Shown here: positions 26,248 to 58,204 of the stretch, one piece after another
Numbering within the stretch: position 1 is the stretch's first letter
Layout of the letters: every line of letters begins with the position of its first letter
Position numbers and translations under genes: made by a program
Assembly (NCBI GenBank): GCA_036937835.1
Contig: CM072877.1
Span: 10,481,001 to 10,545,000, forward strand
Length of the DNA: 64,000 nucleotides
Reading direction: 5' to 3'
From: Pampus argenteus
Taxonomy: Eukaryota; Chordata; Actinopteri; Scombriformes; Stromateidae
The notes under the pieces: generated by a model
Databases searched by the model: none
What the model saw: the letters and a program-made list of their open reading frames with translations, nothing else
Told to the model about the DNA's origin: nothing

Positions 26248-26286
26248 CATTTATTTGTTCCTTTAACAGAATGGAACAAATAAATG
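26248..26286. terminator. Perfect 14-bp inverted repeat beyond noc4l 3' end
   Basis: CATTTATTTGTTCC at 26248-26261 and GGAACAAATAAATG at 26273-26286 are exact reverse complements separated by an 11-base loop. It lies 34 bp past the noc4l poly(A) signal in the direction of transcription. A transcript hairpin or protein-binding palindrome is possible. The terminator label reflects position only, since vertebrate Pol II genes do not need hairpins to terminate. Confidence 0.35.
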
Positions 26287-26319
26287 AGATTTAGTCAGGT
26301 TTGAGCTTCGTAGAATATT

Positions 26320-26325
26320 TTTATT
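26320..26325 (-). terminator. Poly(A) signal of noc4l
   Basis: AATAAA on the minus strand, 187 bp beyond the stop codon. It is the first canonical hexamer I noted downstream. Confidence 0.75.
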
Positions 26326-26511
26326 GATGTACAAAACACATTAACAGTCAAAATTTAACAAGAGTTTTTGTTGTTGCTGTCAAAAGGGTATTTATATATG
26401 TTTTTTCCTGAAGTCTGTCTATATGCCATGTATAGGCCAGGTTGCTGTAAACCATGACAGATGAACTGGTCCCACACACTGATACCAGCCCTGTAAATGC
26501 GCTCCCTTGTT

Positions 26512-29500
26512 TTAATCCAGACAGAAGTGCTGTCCCAACACATCTCCCCCTACTTTCAGCAACTGTGTGGCAGTTTCAAACTCTAGTGGGATGCTCTTGG
26601 TCTTGGTCTGATTTAGGTCCCTCTCCATCAGCTGGGAATAAAAACATGGGACACAAAAATATCAATAATGCTTCTCAGATTGTTATGGGGATGAGGTTTG
26701 TTGAGTGTTGTTGCTTTTTTTGAATATACAGGCAATGAGAGTTTAAAAGTGACAAGTCACCTCATATGTTGTTATCTCCAGCACCTCACTGATGTCATCC
26801 TCTTGTTCTGACAGCGGCGTGTTGATTAATATAGCAGCTTTGGACACATCTGGATGGAAATGCTTCTGTAGAGTCTGCAGGAAAGGTGGATGAAATAATA
26901 TGCAGTTAAATAAATAAAAAAGGATTAATTAAAATCTAAAAGATTAAAAATTAAATTAGACTTAGATTAACATATATGACATTTCTTAATCTTGTTATCC
27001 AACCAACATGAGAAACATGTTGGTGACACAAGTCACAGCTCACTTCTAGTCAGTTGCGGATGGATGGATGATTCATTTGTGAATCCAAAGCATCACATAC
27101 GCACCTTAATTTCCCACAAGCTGCTCTCTAAGGCACGGCACTGAGCAGGATCCTCTTCATCCATTATATACGGGTCCTCCAAAGGCTCTGTCATTGTGAA
27201 CACAAACAAATACTATATTTCCAAAGATCCCCCACACACATTTATCCCTATTTAGAAGATTGTAGGCGCACTGCAGTGAAATTGGAAAACACCTGACATT
27301 GTGAATGGTTATAAACTGATGCATGTGCAAATGTTGAGAAATCCCAACCATAAAGAGAAGAGTGACTTTAACTTACCATCTTCTGCGCTGGGCTTGTGAA
27401 TAAGGACTCTGCACGACGGGTGGCGACGGATCAGGTTGTAGATGAAGGGAAGCACTATGAGGAGCGCTGTGGGCGGTGCGGTGAGAGCCAAGCGAGCCAG
27501 GCGTTTGGCAAATGCAGCCACTAGGTACACTGGCAAGTGACTGGAAGTGAGCACAAACATGCATACAGCACACATTACTAATGTATAGAGGCTTTTTGAG
27601 TTTTTATGGTCACAGTTTACAAATCCTAAACAAAAAGAGTTTGAATCACAACGCTGGCTTTTAAGCAAGCATAAATGATCTCACCTGGAGCTGAGAAAGA
27701 GGTTGGCTAAGTGAAAAAAGCGTGCTCTGTACTTCACATGGAAAACAGAGGGCTCAAGCAGATTATACAGCTTCTTGTAGAAATCAGGGTAATCTCTGCA
27801 GAAACACACACACACACACACAGGATGTAATTTAAAAATATCTCAAGTCTACCATTGTCATTTAGAGATTCAGCATGGCCTCTCACTGTGTTCATATTTC
27901 TTCTACATATTACAATAAATGATGTGACTATTTGAAATTGGCAAATAATTAGATTTGGCATATACTCACAGGTTGTGTTGATGTATCAGGACAAAAAGCC
28001 CATTGAGTGCCAGCAGACTGATTGCCCCACCTGTTCAATGAAAACATGACAAAATGTCATATCATGATTACCATCACTATAAAAAAAATACAGTTTTACA
28101 TCCCACAGACCAGATGTGAAAAATGTGAAATGGACTTTGAAGAAGTTACATGTACAACTTACCAACTTCATAGGCAGCAGTCAAGAAGTCGATCATCAGT
28201 GTGGGTTTGCTCATGTGGGGCAAAATGGAGTCATGGAGGATTACCAAGACCTTTTTATACATGTTGCTTGGCAACTACAGAGACACGAGAAATTAATGAG
28301 ACATTAATGAGGCAGAGCATATGTCTTGACAGCAAAGAGTCATAAATGTGGAGAGACAAAATACTGGAAATCTGTTAAGAATGATTTAGAATACTGTATA
28401 TTAAGACATGCTTGTTTTTGTAGGTATGCTACCTTATACTTGAGAAAGCCAAGCCACATCCTCTCAAAGACACGCTTGTGTTCCTGTGAAAAAAGGTAAA
28501 ACATGAAACTCTTAGTCAAGAAACATTTACACTGCTAGCGCGAATATTAGTATGTCATTAAAAAGATCATACTTACACCCAGTTTTGCAGCTTTCCAGTC
28601 CTCATGCTTAGCTGGGGGGAAAAATGAATTGCTTTAATGGTGTGCAGACAATGAAAAACCTTTGTACAGTAAACAAAAAATACCAGACATTATTAATTAG
28701 AACATCTTAAAAAAAAAAAGCAGGTCTCACCTTCCTGCTTGACCATGAAGTTGGTGAACTCTGACTCCTGGCTTGGGATAATGATGTTGGATATGAGGGT
28801 GAACACATTGTTCTGATATATGGGTGCCACAGCCTGACAGGAACAAGACAAGCCAACATTATTCAGTCCAGTAAGTGTTACGCTACTGGAAAAACACAAT
28901 GTTAATGTGACAATAAAAACCAATAAACAACAATAAACAGCTACAGCTGAGCAGAGTTCTCCTACCCCTTTGTTTTTGTCCATGACTTTGCCCACATTCT
29001 CGCGGATGGAGCTCATGACATAATAGCGTACATCCTCCATCTCAAGGAACTCCTGGAACCTGGAGATTAGCAGGGAGTTGTCTGTAGTTTTGGACAGCAG
29101 ACCGTCCACTACTGCCTGAACATGAAATAAAGAGAAATATCAGTAACAGTTGATCTTTAAACTGCCTTATTTCTTGTTTCAGCAAATAGCTTGGAAAAAT
29201 GACTTCCCACAACAGAACAGATCAATTAGATTATTATTTATTACTGCAGATGTGGCGGTCACATGACACAAAATCCTACCTGGATAAGTTCCCTGGGGAA
29301 GCTGTAGTGTTCACTCCAGTCCAAGTCCTCAAGGGGATGCTGTCCTTCTACTGCAGCAAACTTCATCAGGCAGCACAGGGCACCCTCCTGTATTTGGACA
29401 CATTATTATTATTAAAAGAAAAAGTTAACTCTATTTACTATTTACATATTACTTTAATGATAATTTTCTGTTTAACAGCTAACCGATTAATCAACTAATG

Positions 29501-30349
29501 TGCAACACCAGCTATCAGTCAACTCACCTTGACTCCATGAAGTTTATGGCTGAGGTGTTCAAGCAGCATCTCCACACAGCTGTTGTAACGGTGTCGCATG
29601 AAAATGCTATACTTCTCCTCAGCACTATACCCACCTGAACAAGGAAAGGGACAAAAAGCCTGAGAGTTTGCAACCAGTCTGTCTGATGCACTACAAAATG
29701 AAGTGGAACCAGTTTCTACTTTTTATGAAATGTATATGTTTATGAATTTACTAATTCTGAGGATAATTGAAAGTGTCAGCATCGTCCAGCACACAACCAT
29801 AGAGTAAAAATAAAGTAGTTATAGCAAAATAGAAAAGGTTGTTATTAATTAATGATGAATGTAGGTACAGCAATGCTACTAAGTAACTTAACAGCCACCT
29901 CCTAACCAGGGTTCATTATAATGGGTTATCTGCCTATACTCACCACTCAACGCCTCCTCCTCTCCGGGCAGTTTTCCCATAAACAGGTCTTTTCTCTCCA
30001 ACAAGGAGCAGAACAATTTGCTGCACGCATTGGCAGCACTGACAACGTCTTTCTCCTTTTCTGACTGCAAAAATAACATGGGGAATAAAGCACATACAGT
30101 GCAGGTTATCCTACAGAAAGACCGCTTGCTTGGTAACCATGATGCTAGCTCTACAGCTTGTATTCACTCAAACTAATAAGTATAGTTGTGTATATTTACC
30201 TGAAGGAACTCGAGGATGTCAAAAACGTTGTTGGCATGTTTCTTGCTCTCAAGTATACTCTCGACTTTACTGTTCATGTTGATTTTAGCTCTTTTTACAC
30301 TTTCTTCTGTTTTTCCAGAACTCACGTTGCGTTTTTTGGCCGGCGCCAT
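26512..30349 (-). CDS. noc4l: Nucleolar complex protein 4 homolog (NOC4L), complete
   Basis: Fifteen exons join to 1590 nt (529 aa; human is 516): 30349-30200, 30064-29944, 29634-29528, 29387-29280, 29115-28966, 28833-28731, 28611-28577, 28483-28433, 28274-28163, 28030-27970, 27795-27685, 27540-27377, 27187-27105, 26874-26761 and 26631-26512. All introns are GT..AG and phases agree. NOC4 works in the nucleolus with NOP14 in maturation of the small (40S) ribosomal subunit. The C-terminal half carries the CBF/Mak21-type domain (about residues 255-480), with near-identical human blocks such as HVKYRARFFHLA and YLVAAFAKRLARLALTAP. The N-terminus starts MAPAKKRN, a short basic stretch. The ATG is in good context (ATCATGG). 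Exon 7 is only 35 nt. The gene is followed in the same orientation, 850 bp upstream, by the end of pus1. No frameshifts were seen. Confidence 0.96.
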
Positions 30350-31025
30350 GATGAATGAATGCTGCTGCGTTCAAGTCACGTATAAAAAATACGAAAAGAG
30401 CGAACACGAAAAAAATCCTGAACCTGATTTTTTTTATGAATTTACAGTCATAATTAGTTCAGTTGTATTATATGAATATTGCTGTATGGGGAAGTGTCCT
30501 ATATGTATGATTTGCTTATTTATAGTTTATAGTTTATCGTACATCCAAATGTTTGTGAATGCAACATTAGTCCAAAACTGTTATATCGCACCCTAGAGAT
30601 CGGAGGGTGAACTTTCAGCCCGTGAATGGATGGATAGGTTTGTGTCAGACATAGATGAGGGGATTTGTGATGGATCTTATTGAAAACAAACGTAATTTTC
30701 AACAAAGTGCATAAACTGGAAAATTGACAAATGCTCATTAATTTAGGTATCAAGTTATATAAGCTGTTGCTATATTTGTCCCCAATCTCTTACAGAGTCA
30801 TACTAAAGTGAAATTACTTCATAGGCAGTAAGGACATGAAGAAAATACAATGACTCTTTCGCATGAAAGAATTAAATTAAGATCAAAACTTTTTTGTTTG
30901 AAACAACACTTTTGTTTTAGTACAAAAATATAATCAAATAAACCAGATAGAGATCCCATATGTGTTGCAGGGTGAAATAACAGAGACAATCAGACTATTA
31001 GTATAAAATAATAAACAGAGAAGCT

Positions 31026-31031
31026 TTTATT
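31026..31031 (-). terminator. Poly(A) signal candidate for pus1
   Basis: AATAAA on the minus strand, about 165 bp after the pus1 stop codon and about 680 bp before the noc4l start codon. Confidence 0.65.
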
Positions 31032-31196
31032 ATTTTGTATTATATGTATTTAATAACATTTGTATAAGAGAAACAAATTATTCCCACTAAGAAAATGTCA
31101 ATCTTAAAAGATTTACTTCCAGACCCAAAAAGAAAATCAATTCCTAACAAAAGAGAGAAAGTTTTGGTGACCTCTTCTTTCAGCAGACACCGTGAC

Positions 31197-33215
31197 CTAA
31201 TCAGAATCCTTTCCTACATCTGCATTGTCCTGAAGAGACAAAAATGAAGGCAACAATAAATAAGGTTATCATCAAGGTTTCATATAAATTGTGTTACTCT
31301 AGTAAGACTTCTCAGATACCTGTTTCTGGTCCTTATCGTCAAGTGTTCTAGCAGATGTGGCCTGAAAGTTATGGATCGGGAGTGTGGACATCCAGCTGAC
31401 CATAGAGCCCTCCTTACACTCTGTATCGACAATGGTGGGGTAGATTTGAGCCTCCTTGAAGGCCTTGATTTCCTCCTCTTCACTATCCCATTCCAGGTCC
31501 TCATGCAGCCCGTCCCCTCCAAAGCGTTTATTGTACCTGTCAAAGTGAACCCTTTCCAGGACCAACCCAAGTCCTGGAGCTTTGGGCACATCCACCTTCT
31601 CTTGTCCCCAGGAGCGCTCGATCACTTCCTCCTTCACGTAGCCCTTGATCACCGCAATCACCAGGCCGATCATCTTGCGGATCTGATGCAGCATGAAGCT
31701 CTGGCCTCGCACAGTGATCACTGCAAACTCAGTATTACTGCAGATAAAAGGCTCTCCGCAGGACATCTCTATGATGTAACGGCGGGCACTGGGGTCACTC
31801 GGAGCCTTCTGCGAGGTGAAGTTGTGGAAGTTATGGGTGCCTTTGTAGAAAGCGAACACACGGTTGACGTTTTGGAGTATCTCTGGCTCCAGGCGAAAGG
31901 CTGATATATTCCCTGTATCATAGTCTTTTGGGGAAAAGGCCACTGTTGGAAGCATGTAGGTGTATGTACGAGCGCTACAGTTGTTTTTAGAATTGAAACT
32001 TTGGGTCACCCGTTTCAGACCTGCGGGTACAAAAGTAATACAATTCATTTCTGAATACTAAGTCCCTTCTCATTCTCTGGTCATCTCAATAAAACTGGAT
32101 TTTGAGAAACAAGCAAGCGTCAACATCAATGTAATTTAAATTTTAGGCAGATTCTCTCCAGATATTTGGGATCAATGTCTTACCAAGCACTCTGATCTGC
32201 TGTGGAAGATGCTCGTTGATTTTCTCAATGATGTTTTCAATCAACCACACCTTTAGAGATACCACTTGGCCAGCTGCGGACACACCCTGAACAGATTAAA
32301 ATAAAGAAAAACACCAACACAGTTCGTTATAATGACATACCAGTAATAAAGATCTATGCTAACTCCAATGGTGGCTTATTATTATTATTATATTAACATT
32401 TCCCTCAACCGAAGAGTTTTGCTTTCATTAGCACCAACATGACAATGCAGAGATACGTTACACTGAAAACAGGTTGGAAGTACAAATTCTTTTTATTGTA
32501 AATAACTAAATAAAATTAACTAAATGCACAAATCCATACCTTGTCTGTTCTGGCACATCTTTGGAAAGACATCTTCTTCATGTCATCACCATGGTTTTCA
32601 GGAATGCAACCAGATTTAATAAGTGCAGTGACCAGTTCATCTTCAATGGTCCTAAACTCAGAGCGGCCAGGATTTCTCTGAAAACACACAGAAAACATTT
32701 TAATTGAACACAGACATGAGAGAATGCAGTGCTTAAAAACACTAGTTACATTATAATCTGTACCTGCATGCCATAGTATCCCTTTCCACTGTATCCCATG
32801 AGGAGGGCCACTTTCCTTTTGGGATATTTCTTTTCATCTTCAGCATGTTCTCCCTCTGCTTTTAGTCTTTTTGTAGCGTGCACCTTCTCAGCAGAGTCTC
32901 CATCTTCCTTATTGGCTCTTTTCAACAGATTGGCTGTCTGCTCATCTTTGGATCCTTCGCTCATCGTGCAAAAACACTTATAAAACCCACCTGTAAACTT
33001 AGCAGTATGTTAATAATATGTATATATAATGGATATGATGATATTAATATAACATACCTACTCTGTGTTACATGAGCATTCAGTTTGCACACATTCTAAT
33101 ACGACATATAAGAGACATATAAATTCACACGTTGTCACAATGTTGACTTACCGTTTCTCTCTGACGTCAGTCTTCGGTTTATTAAGGCAATTAACAGCGG
33201 TCGGCTTTTAAACAT
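31197..33215 (-). CDS. pus1: tRNA pseudouridine synthase 1 (PUS1), complete
   Basis: Exons 33215-33152, 32990-32764, 32677-32540, 32286-32184, 32020-31320 and 31229-31197 join in phase to 1266 nt (421 aa; human 427). PUS1 converts uridine to pseudouridine in cytosolic and mitochondrial tRNAs and other RNAs. It belongs to the TruA family. The catalytic aspartate is in CARTDKGVSAAGQVV (Asp142 here). The RNA-binding and fold core continues through KGTHNFHNFTSQKAPSDPSA, FAVITVRGQSFMLHQIRKM and KVDVPKAPGLGLVLERVHFD, all close to human. Exon 1 encodes an Arg/hydrophobic N-terminus (MFKSRPLLIALINRRLTSER) of mitochondrial-presequence type. Exon 2 has an in-frame ATG at 32964 giving a 391-aa form. A further in-frame ATG lies at 33263 (437 aa), after an in-frame stop. 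I chose 33215 because it has G at -3. TCTCGCGCGA at 33494-33503, one base from the BANP/ZBTB33 motif, lies upstream in a small CpG-bearing area. Confidence 0.94.
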
Positions 33216-34240
33216 GCCAAACTTAATTACATTGAAACTGCAGCTCAAAGATGTAAACCGCATATGAGCTGAAGAAAGCTAACGCGCAGCAGGCACAGGA
33301 TATTCAGATAAAACCAACTCAACGGAATAAAGGGACAACGCACACTAATCTGCTAAGCACGTGAAGTTGTGAAATTTTATAAGTGTATTCATAAATAATT
33401 ATAAATGTAGCGCAAACTGGAGCTAAATGTTCTGCAGTAGATGCGGCAGGAGTCACACATGGCTAAAGGTTAACTTTGACCCCCTGGTGGAAATCTCGCG
33501 CGACTTCGTTGTCTCGTTTTCTACGTCATAACAATAACCTATGTTTAATTCAAAAAAAATAATTAAATCAAGCGCCAAGGATGTTATACTATGTAAAGTT
33601 CAGCCGACTGTCAATTTATTAATTTTACTGGTAAAATTTCATATACATAAATCCAAGAGGTTTAATTAATAGTTTAACCTTTTTATGATTGAATTTAGTA
33701 TTTTGAGTCTTATAAACATATAAACAATGAAAAATAAATAAATGTGCAGCTAGTATGGTCCAATTTTTTTTTTAAGAAATCTGATTTCATTGTCCACCCT
33801 TTCTGTTTCTATTCAGTGTTATTACTGATCTTTTATGATCTCTCTTAATATAGGAAAAGGATAAATCTAATGTTTTGTGCATATTCGAGAAGTGAAATAC
33901 AGAACCAAGGTATCAAAGCCAAATACAGTTGACAAAGAATTGAGACATAAATCCACATGTAGTGATATTTTTGCCCACTTGAGTGCAGCAAAAGTACACA
34001 AACGGAAGAGAAGTGGTGATTTGAGCAAACACTTTGCCTCAAATCACCATATCATCATACCATAATCAGTCACCTGAACTCTTCATAATGTGCAGATAAA
34101 CATGATGATAAATGGGTTGATTGAACGAACATTTGTGCCTTTCTTCATTATTTTTAGACGATAAATAAGTCTTTTAAACTTATTTACAGTAGCCACTCAT
34201 TACAGTACTGCTATAACTCATGAACTATCATGCATGTGGG

Positions 34241-34250
34241 TATATAAAAA
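34241..34250 (+). promoter_or_regulatory. TATA box of an unassigned transcription unit
   Basis: GGGTATATAAAAAGTC is a strong TATA match with G-rich flanks. About 30 bp downstream is CAGTTCAGCACTGC, a plausible initiator, and CAGCAAG|GTATCT at about 34290 could be a first donor. No known gene follows on this strand before atp2a2 at 37.6 kb. It could be a small gene, a non-coding RNA or a decayed LTR. Confidence 0.35.
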
Positions 34251-34426
34251 GTCACATCGTAGTGGCAGTTCAGCACTGCTACAGCAGCAAGGTATCTGTG
34301 TTATTCGAGGACAGCACAGACAACAAGGAGGAATAGTGGCTGCCAAGAGGCCAAACCTTTAACCTTCTCATCCTGGGATGTCCTCAGAATGCACACCTTA
34401 TAAGGTGATCATCTACTTTTCTCCTA

Positions 34427-34778
34427 AAAACCCAGTGCCAAACATAGGCATGCTATCGGAAAAGGGCCTGGGTTGTCACAATCCCATAACATCACACAAG
34501 GCATGTGCCCATTTCCTCTACAAATGCAGATTTTACTGGATGCTGGTGATTCTAAATGTGAAATAGAGAGACTTTTAAAGACTCTGTACTGTGATGCAGC
34601 TGATAAGCTTCCACTAGATGAAAAAAACCACCATATAGTAGGTGATGAGCAAATAGGGGGTTTCATCTCAAAATTTAAAAGCTATGAAATCACTGACTCC
34701 ATATCTGGAGAGTCTTTTTCAGTTAGCAGATTGATTGATGTTGTCCTCAGACAAGTGTCTCTTTACTTGGTAGATTAA
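34427..34778 (+). other. Unassigned 117-codon open frame
   Basis: Open from just after TAA at 34424 to TAA at 34776. The first ATG in frame is at 34503. It contains MQILLDAGDSKCEIERLLKT and GESFSVSRLIDVVLRQVS. It begins about 180 bp after the TATA box at 34241, and no clear splice acceptor marks its left end. The sequence looks more protein-like than the surrounding AT-rich DNA, but I do not recognise a family. It may be a remnant of a mobile-element protein or chance. Confidence 0.2.
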
Positions 34779-36767
34779 AAAAAATGTTTTCTTCTAGTAA
34801 ATAACCATGAATTTTCTTGTTGACCAAGAAAACCTACACCTACACCACAGACCTACAGCTTTCTGCAAAGCTTGTACTCACCTGTACTCCTACACAGTGC
34901 GAGCTGGCCTCAGTCTCAAGAACAGCCACAGTGTTTTCTTAGTGCTGCCTCCACATGTAACAAAAATTATTCATTAAAAATGATTCTCAGAGAAATCCAC
35001 AGCTGTTAAAGCGGGCTGAGTTCTATAAGCTATTTTTTTTAAGTGAAAAGGTAATAGAATAGCAAATTGACAAATAATAAAAAATGCTGCATATGAATTA
35101 TACTAATAGGAGAAAATGTCATTATCAACATTTGGGTTTTTTAAATTCAGTGTACTACATGTTACTGTATCAAGCAATAATGGTGCAATTCCACAAAATA
35201 ATGACTAAATTAAAGCTTTAAAGCACCATGTGACTCTTAAAGTTTTGTATATTTTAAGGCTACAACCAACTACCAGAGACTACTTAGTGATGACTGTCCA
35301 TCCTTCTGCTATTTTAGATACTGTAATCAGTTTTTAGCACTGCATGAAATGAAAGAGGACTATAAAATGTTTGATTGGCTTGAAATAGTGAAATACCACT
35401 AATATTACTCAAACAAGTGTCTTTAAATGGTATTTTTATTCCCTCCTCTATAAATACCTTAGCCATAAAAACCTGGAGAGCCATAGACTTCATTTAACTT
35501 GCCAAAGCAAGTCTCATCAGTGGCTAGTGTAGATTATCTGAAGTATTTTTGTACCGGTGCAAGCTACAAAACGTGTTCTGAATATGGACTCAGTTATTCA
35601 CATCATTTTTATTTCAAAATGATGAACTTAAACCAATAAGAAATGAGCTCACCCTCCCAATGACTATATTCTTCATATACATAAAATATATAAAATATAA
35701 AAAAAGTCCACTCCAATAGATAGATGTTACAGATGAAACTTTCTCAAGCTCTTCCAGTATCAACTGTCCCCCACTATCGCTATAACTGCACAGATTTCCT
35801 CGTCAGTTAGCAGTCTGCCTATGGCAGTATGCATTAATCAAAGTGTCTGAAAACGACTTGTCTCTCAGATAGACAGCAGATACTGTAGGCTGCAAAAAGA
35901 CAGGAACCATCTCACGCAGGCGCCATCTCACAATGTTTATGGACTCTCTTTGTTCCTTATAAGTTTTGTGGAAGTCAACTGAGGCACCTCTGCACTATAG
36001 GGTTAACTATTTCTGATTGTTTTCATTGTGTGTGTCTTTCTTCTTGAAAACAATGAGCGAAATGTTAGACATGATGTCACTGCTCATTTTGGCTCTATGG
36101 TATCATTTCCAAGACAACTTTTAGGGCTACTTAAAAAGATAAACTCTGTGATAAAATGCCTGGGAGCAAATGATAAGGTTGACTGTCTTGTATCACTGGC
36201 ACTATTGCTCTGTCAGTCTAACAGACAATGGGATTCCTCCCAGCCAACTCCAATAACACTGACAAGTAGAAGATAATAAAATGGGTGTGTACAGTATTGC
36301 CAGGTCCTGTGCTGGCAGCATGTCTTTGGGGCTAGTATGGATTTATTAACATATATTTAAAGTTGTGTCTTCTTGCTACTCAAAATAGAAGAAAGGTTGA
36401 AGAATGTTTCACTTTCATAAAAAAAAAAAAATCAGAAACGAACACATTTTACTGAACAGAACAGATTAGAAAAGCCAATGAATCCACAAACAAATCAATC
36501 CTTGAGCAGCTAAACAGCTTAGAAGAGAGCAAAACTGAAGATGTGACAACATAGTTAACTATTTACCTTGCCATCTGTCTTATAGTTAACTTAAATGTTA
36601 TAAGTTTGGATTGTTTTTTTTTTTTTTATTTGGCTATTCCTTTTACACTATTGTAACATTATGAAACGTTTTATTCATAAAACTGGATTTTGACAATTAT
36701 TCCACTCAAAATAACTGTAAACTCAGGCTTCCTATTTGTGTGTCATGAGTGACTTGTCTATTGTATT

Positions 36768-36788
36768 TATATATATATATATATATAT
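36768..36788. repeat. (AT)n microsatellite
   Basis: About 10 AT units, followed by T-rich sequence. Confidence 0.9.
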
Positions 36789-36950
36789 GTTCATATGTTT
36801 TTGGTTTTTTTTATTTTTTATTTTTTTTATTTTATGTTTTTATGTCCTGCCAGGAACTGCGGATGTAAATTAGCCTGAGGCTCTGGTACAATGCATGAAA
36901 TGGCAACATTTATGTTTTAATTGTACACGGTCCCTAATAAACGTAAACTA

Positions 36951-36994
36951 CACACACACGCACACACGCACGCACACACACACACACACACACA
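36951..36994. repeat. Imperfect (CA)n/(CG) tract upstream of atp2a2
   Basis: CA repeats interrupted by CG dinucleotides, ending about 65 bp before the CCAAT box in the atp2a2 promoter region. Confidence 0.9.
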
Positions 36995-37057
36995 GACGTC
37001 GCTGGTTGGTTGAGAGAAAAGAAAGACACAGAGAGAAAGGATTTCCGGTACTTTCAA

Positions 37058-37065
37058 CCAATCAG
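37058..37065 (+). promoter_or_regulatory. CCAAT box (NF-Y site) of atp2a2
   Basis: CCAATCAG within CAACCAATCAGCGC is a full NF-Y consensus. It lies 511 bp before the atp2a2 start codon in a locally CpG-containing stretch, with an ETS-like TTTCCGGT 13 bp upstream. No TATA box is seen at the expected distance. This fits a CpG/CCAAT promoter, which would place the transcription start somewhere in 37.1-37.3 kb (inferred). Confidence 0.5.
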
Positions 37066-37575
37066 CGCATTCCACATGCGGACACTGAACGCCGCATTCG
37101 ACGCAGCAGACAAACGCGACTGGTGATTCCGCAACACACAAGCAGAGCGGGCGAAGGAGTTTAAATTCGTAGTTTAGATAGATTTATTCTTGATAAAAGA
37201 AAAGGGGGAATTAATAACATATATTTGAAACTGCCATGTTGATATGAATTTTTCGTTCGAGGTCTCTCGGGAAAGAAGAGCACAGCCGGCGAGTTCAAGC
37301 AGAGCCGAAGCAGCTCAACTAGCCTGTTAGCTTGTCCGTTAACGTTAGCACAGGAGCCGCTAATTCGTCCACTCTCGCTCCGCACCTGTATGCCGAGCTG
37401 TCCTATGTTAGAGCTAATTTGCCATTAACAGTCAACGCTGTGGGTTCCTGCTGTATTATTTAAGGTTTTTTTATTTAAATACCGCGGCGACAAACCAGAA
37501 GGAAGAAAAAAGAACCCCGTGACAGGTTAAGGTTTGGGGCGAAATCAAACGGTGTCCTCAACTGGCCGTTTCACC

Positions 37576-58204
<20,629 letters not shown>

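Larger units (their letters stand above)
33264..37575. other. Intergenic region between pus1 and atp2a2
   Basis: The two genes are divergent, about 4.3 kb apart. The interval is AT-rich and holds a TATA-type promoter-like site at 34241, unassigned open frames at 34427-34778 and 36028-36276, and poly(T) and TA tracts. The atp2a2 proximal promoter is at its right end. I could not match the open frames to any family. Confidence 0.6.

Noticed and set aside
31371..31904. 177-codon plus-strand frame
   Set aside because: It is the antisense shadow of pus1 exon 5.
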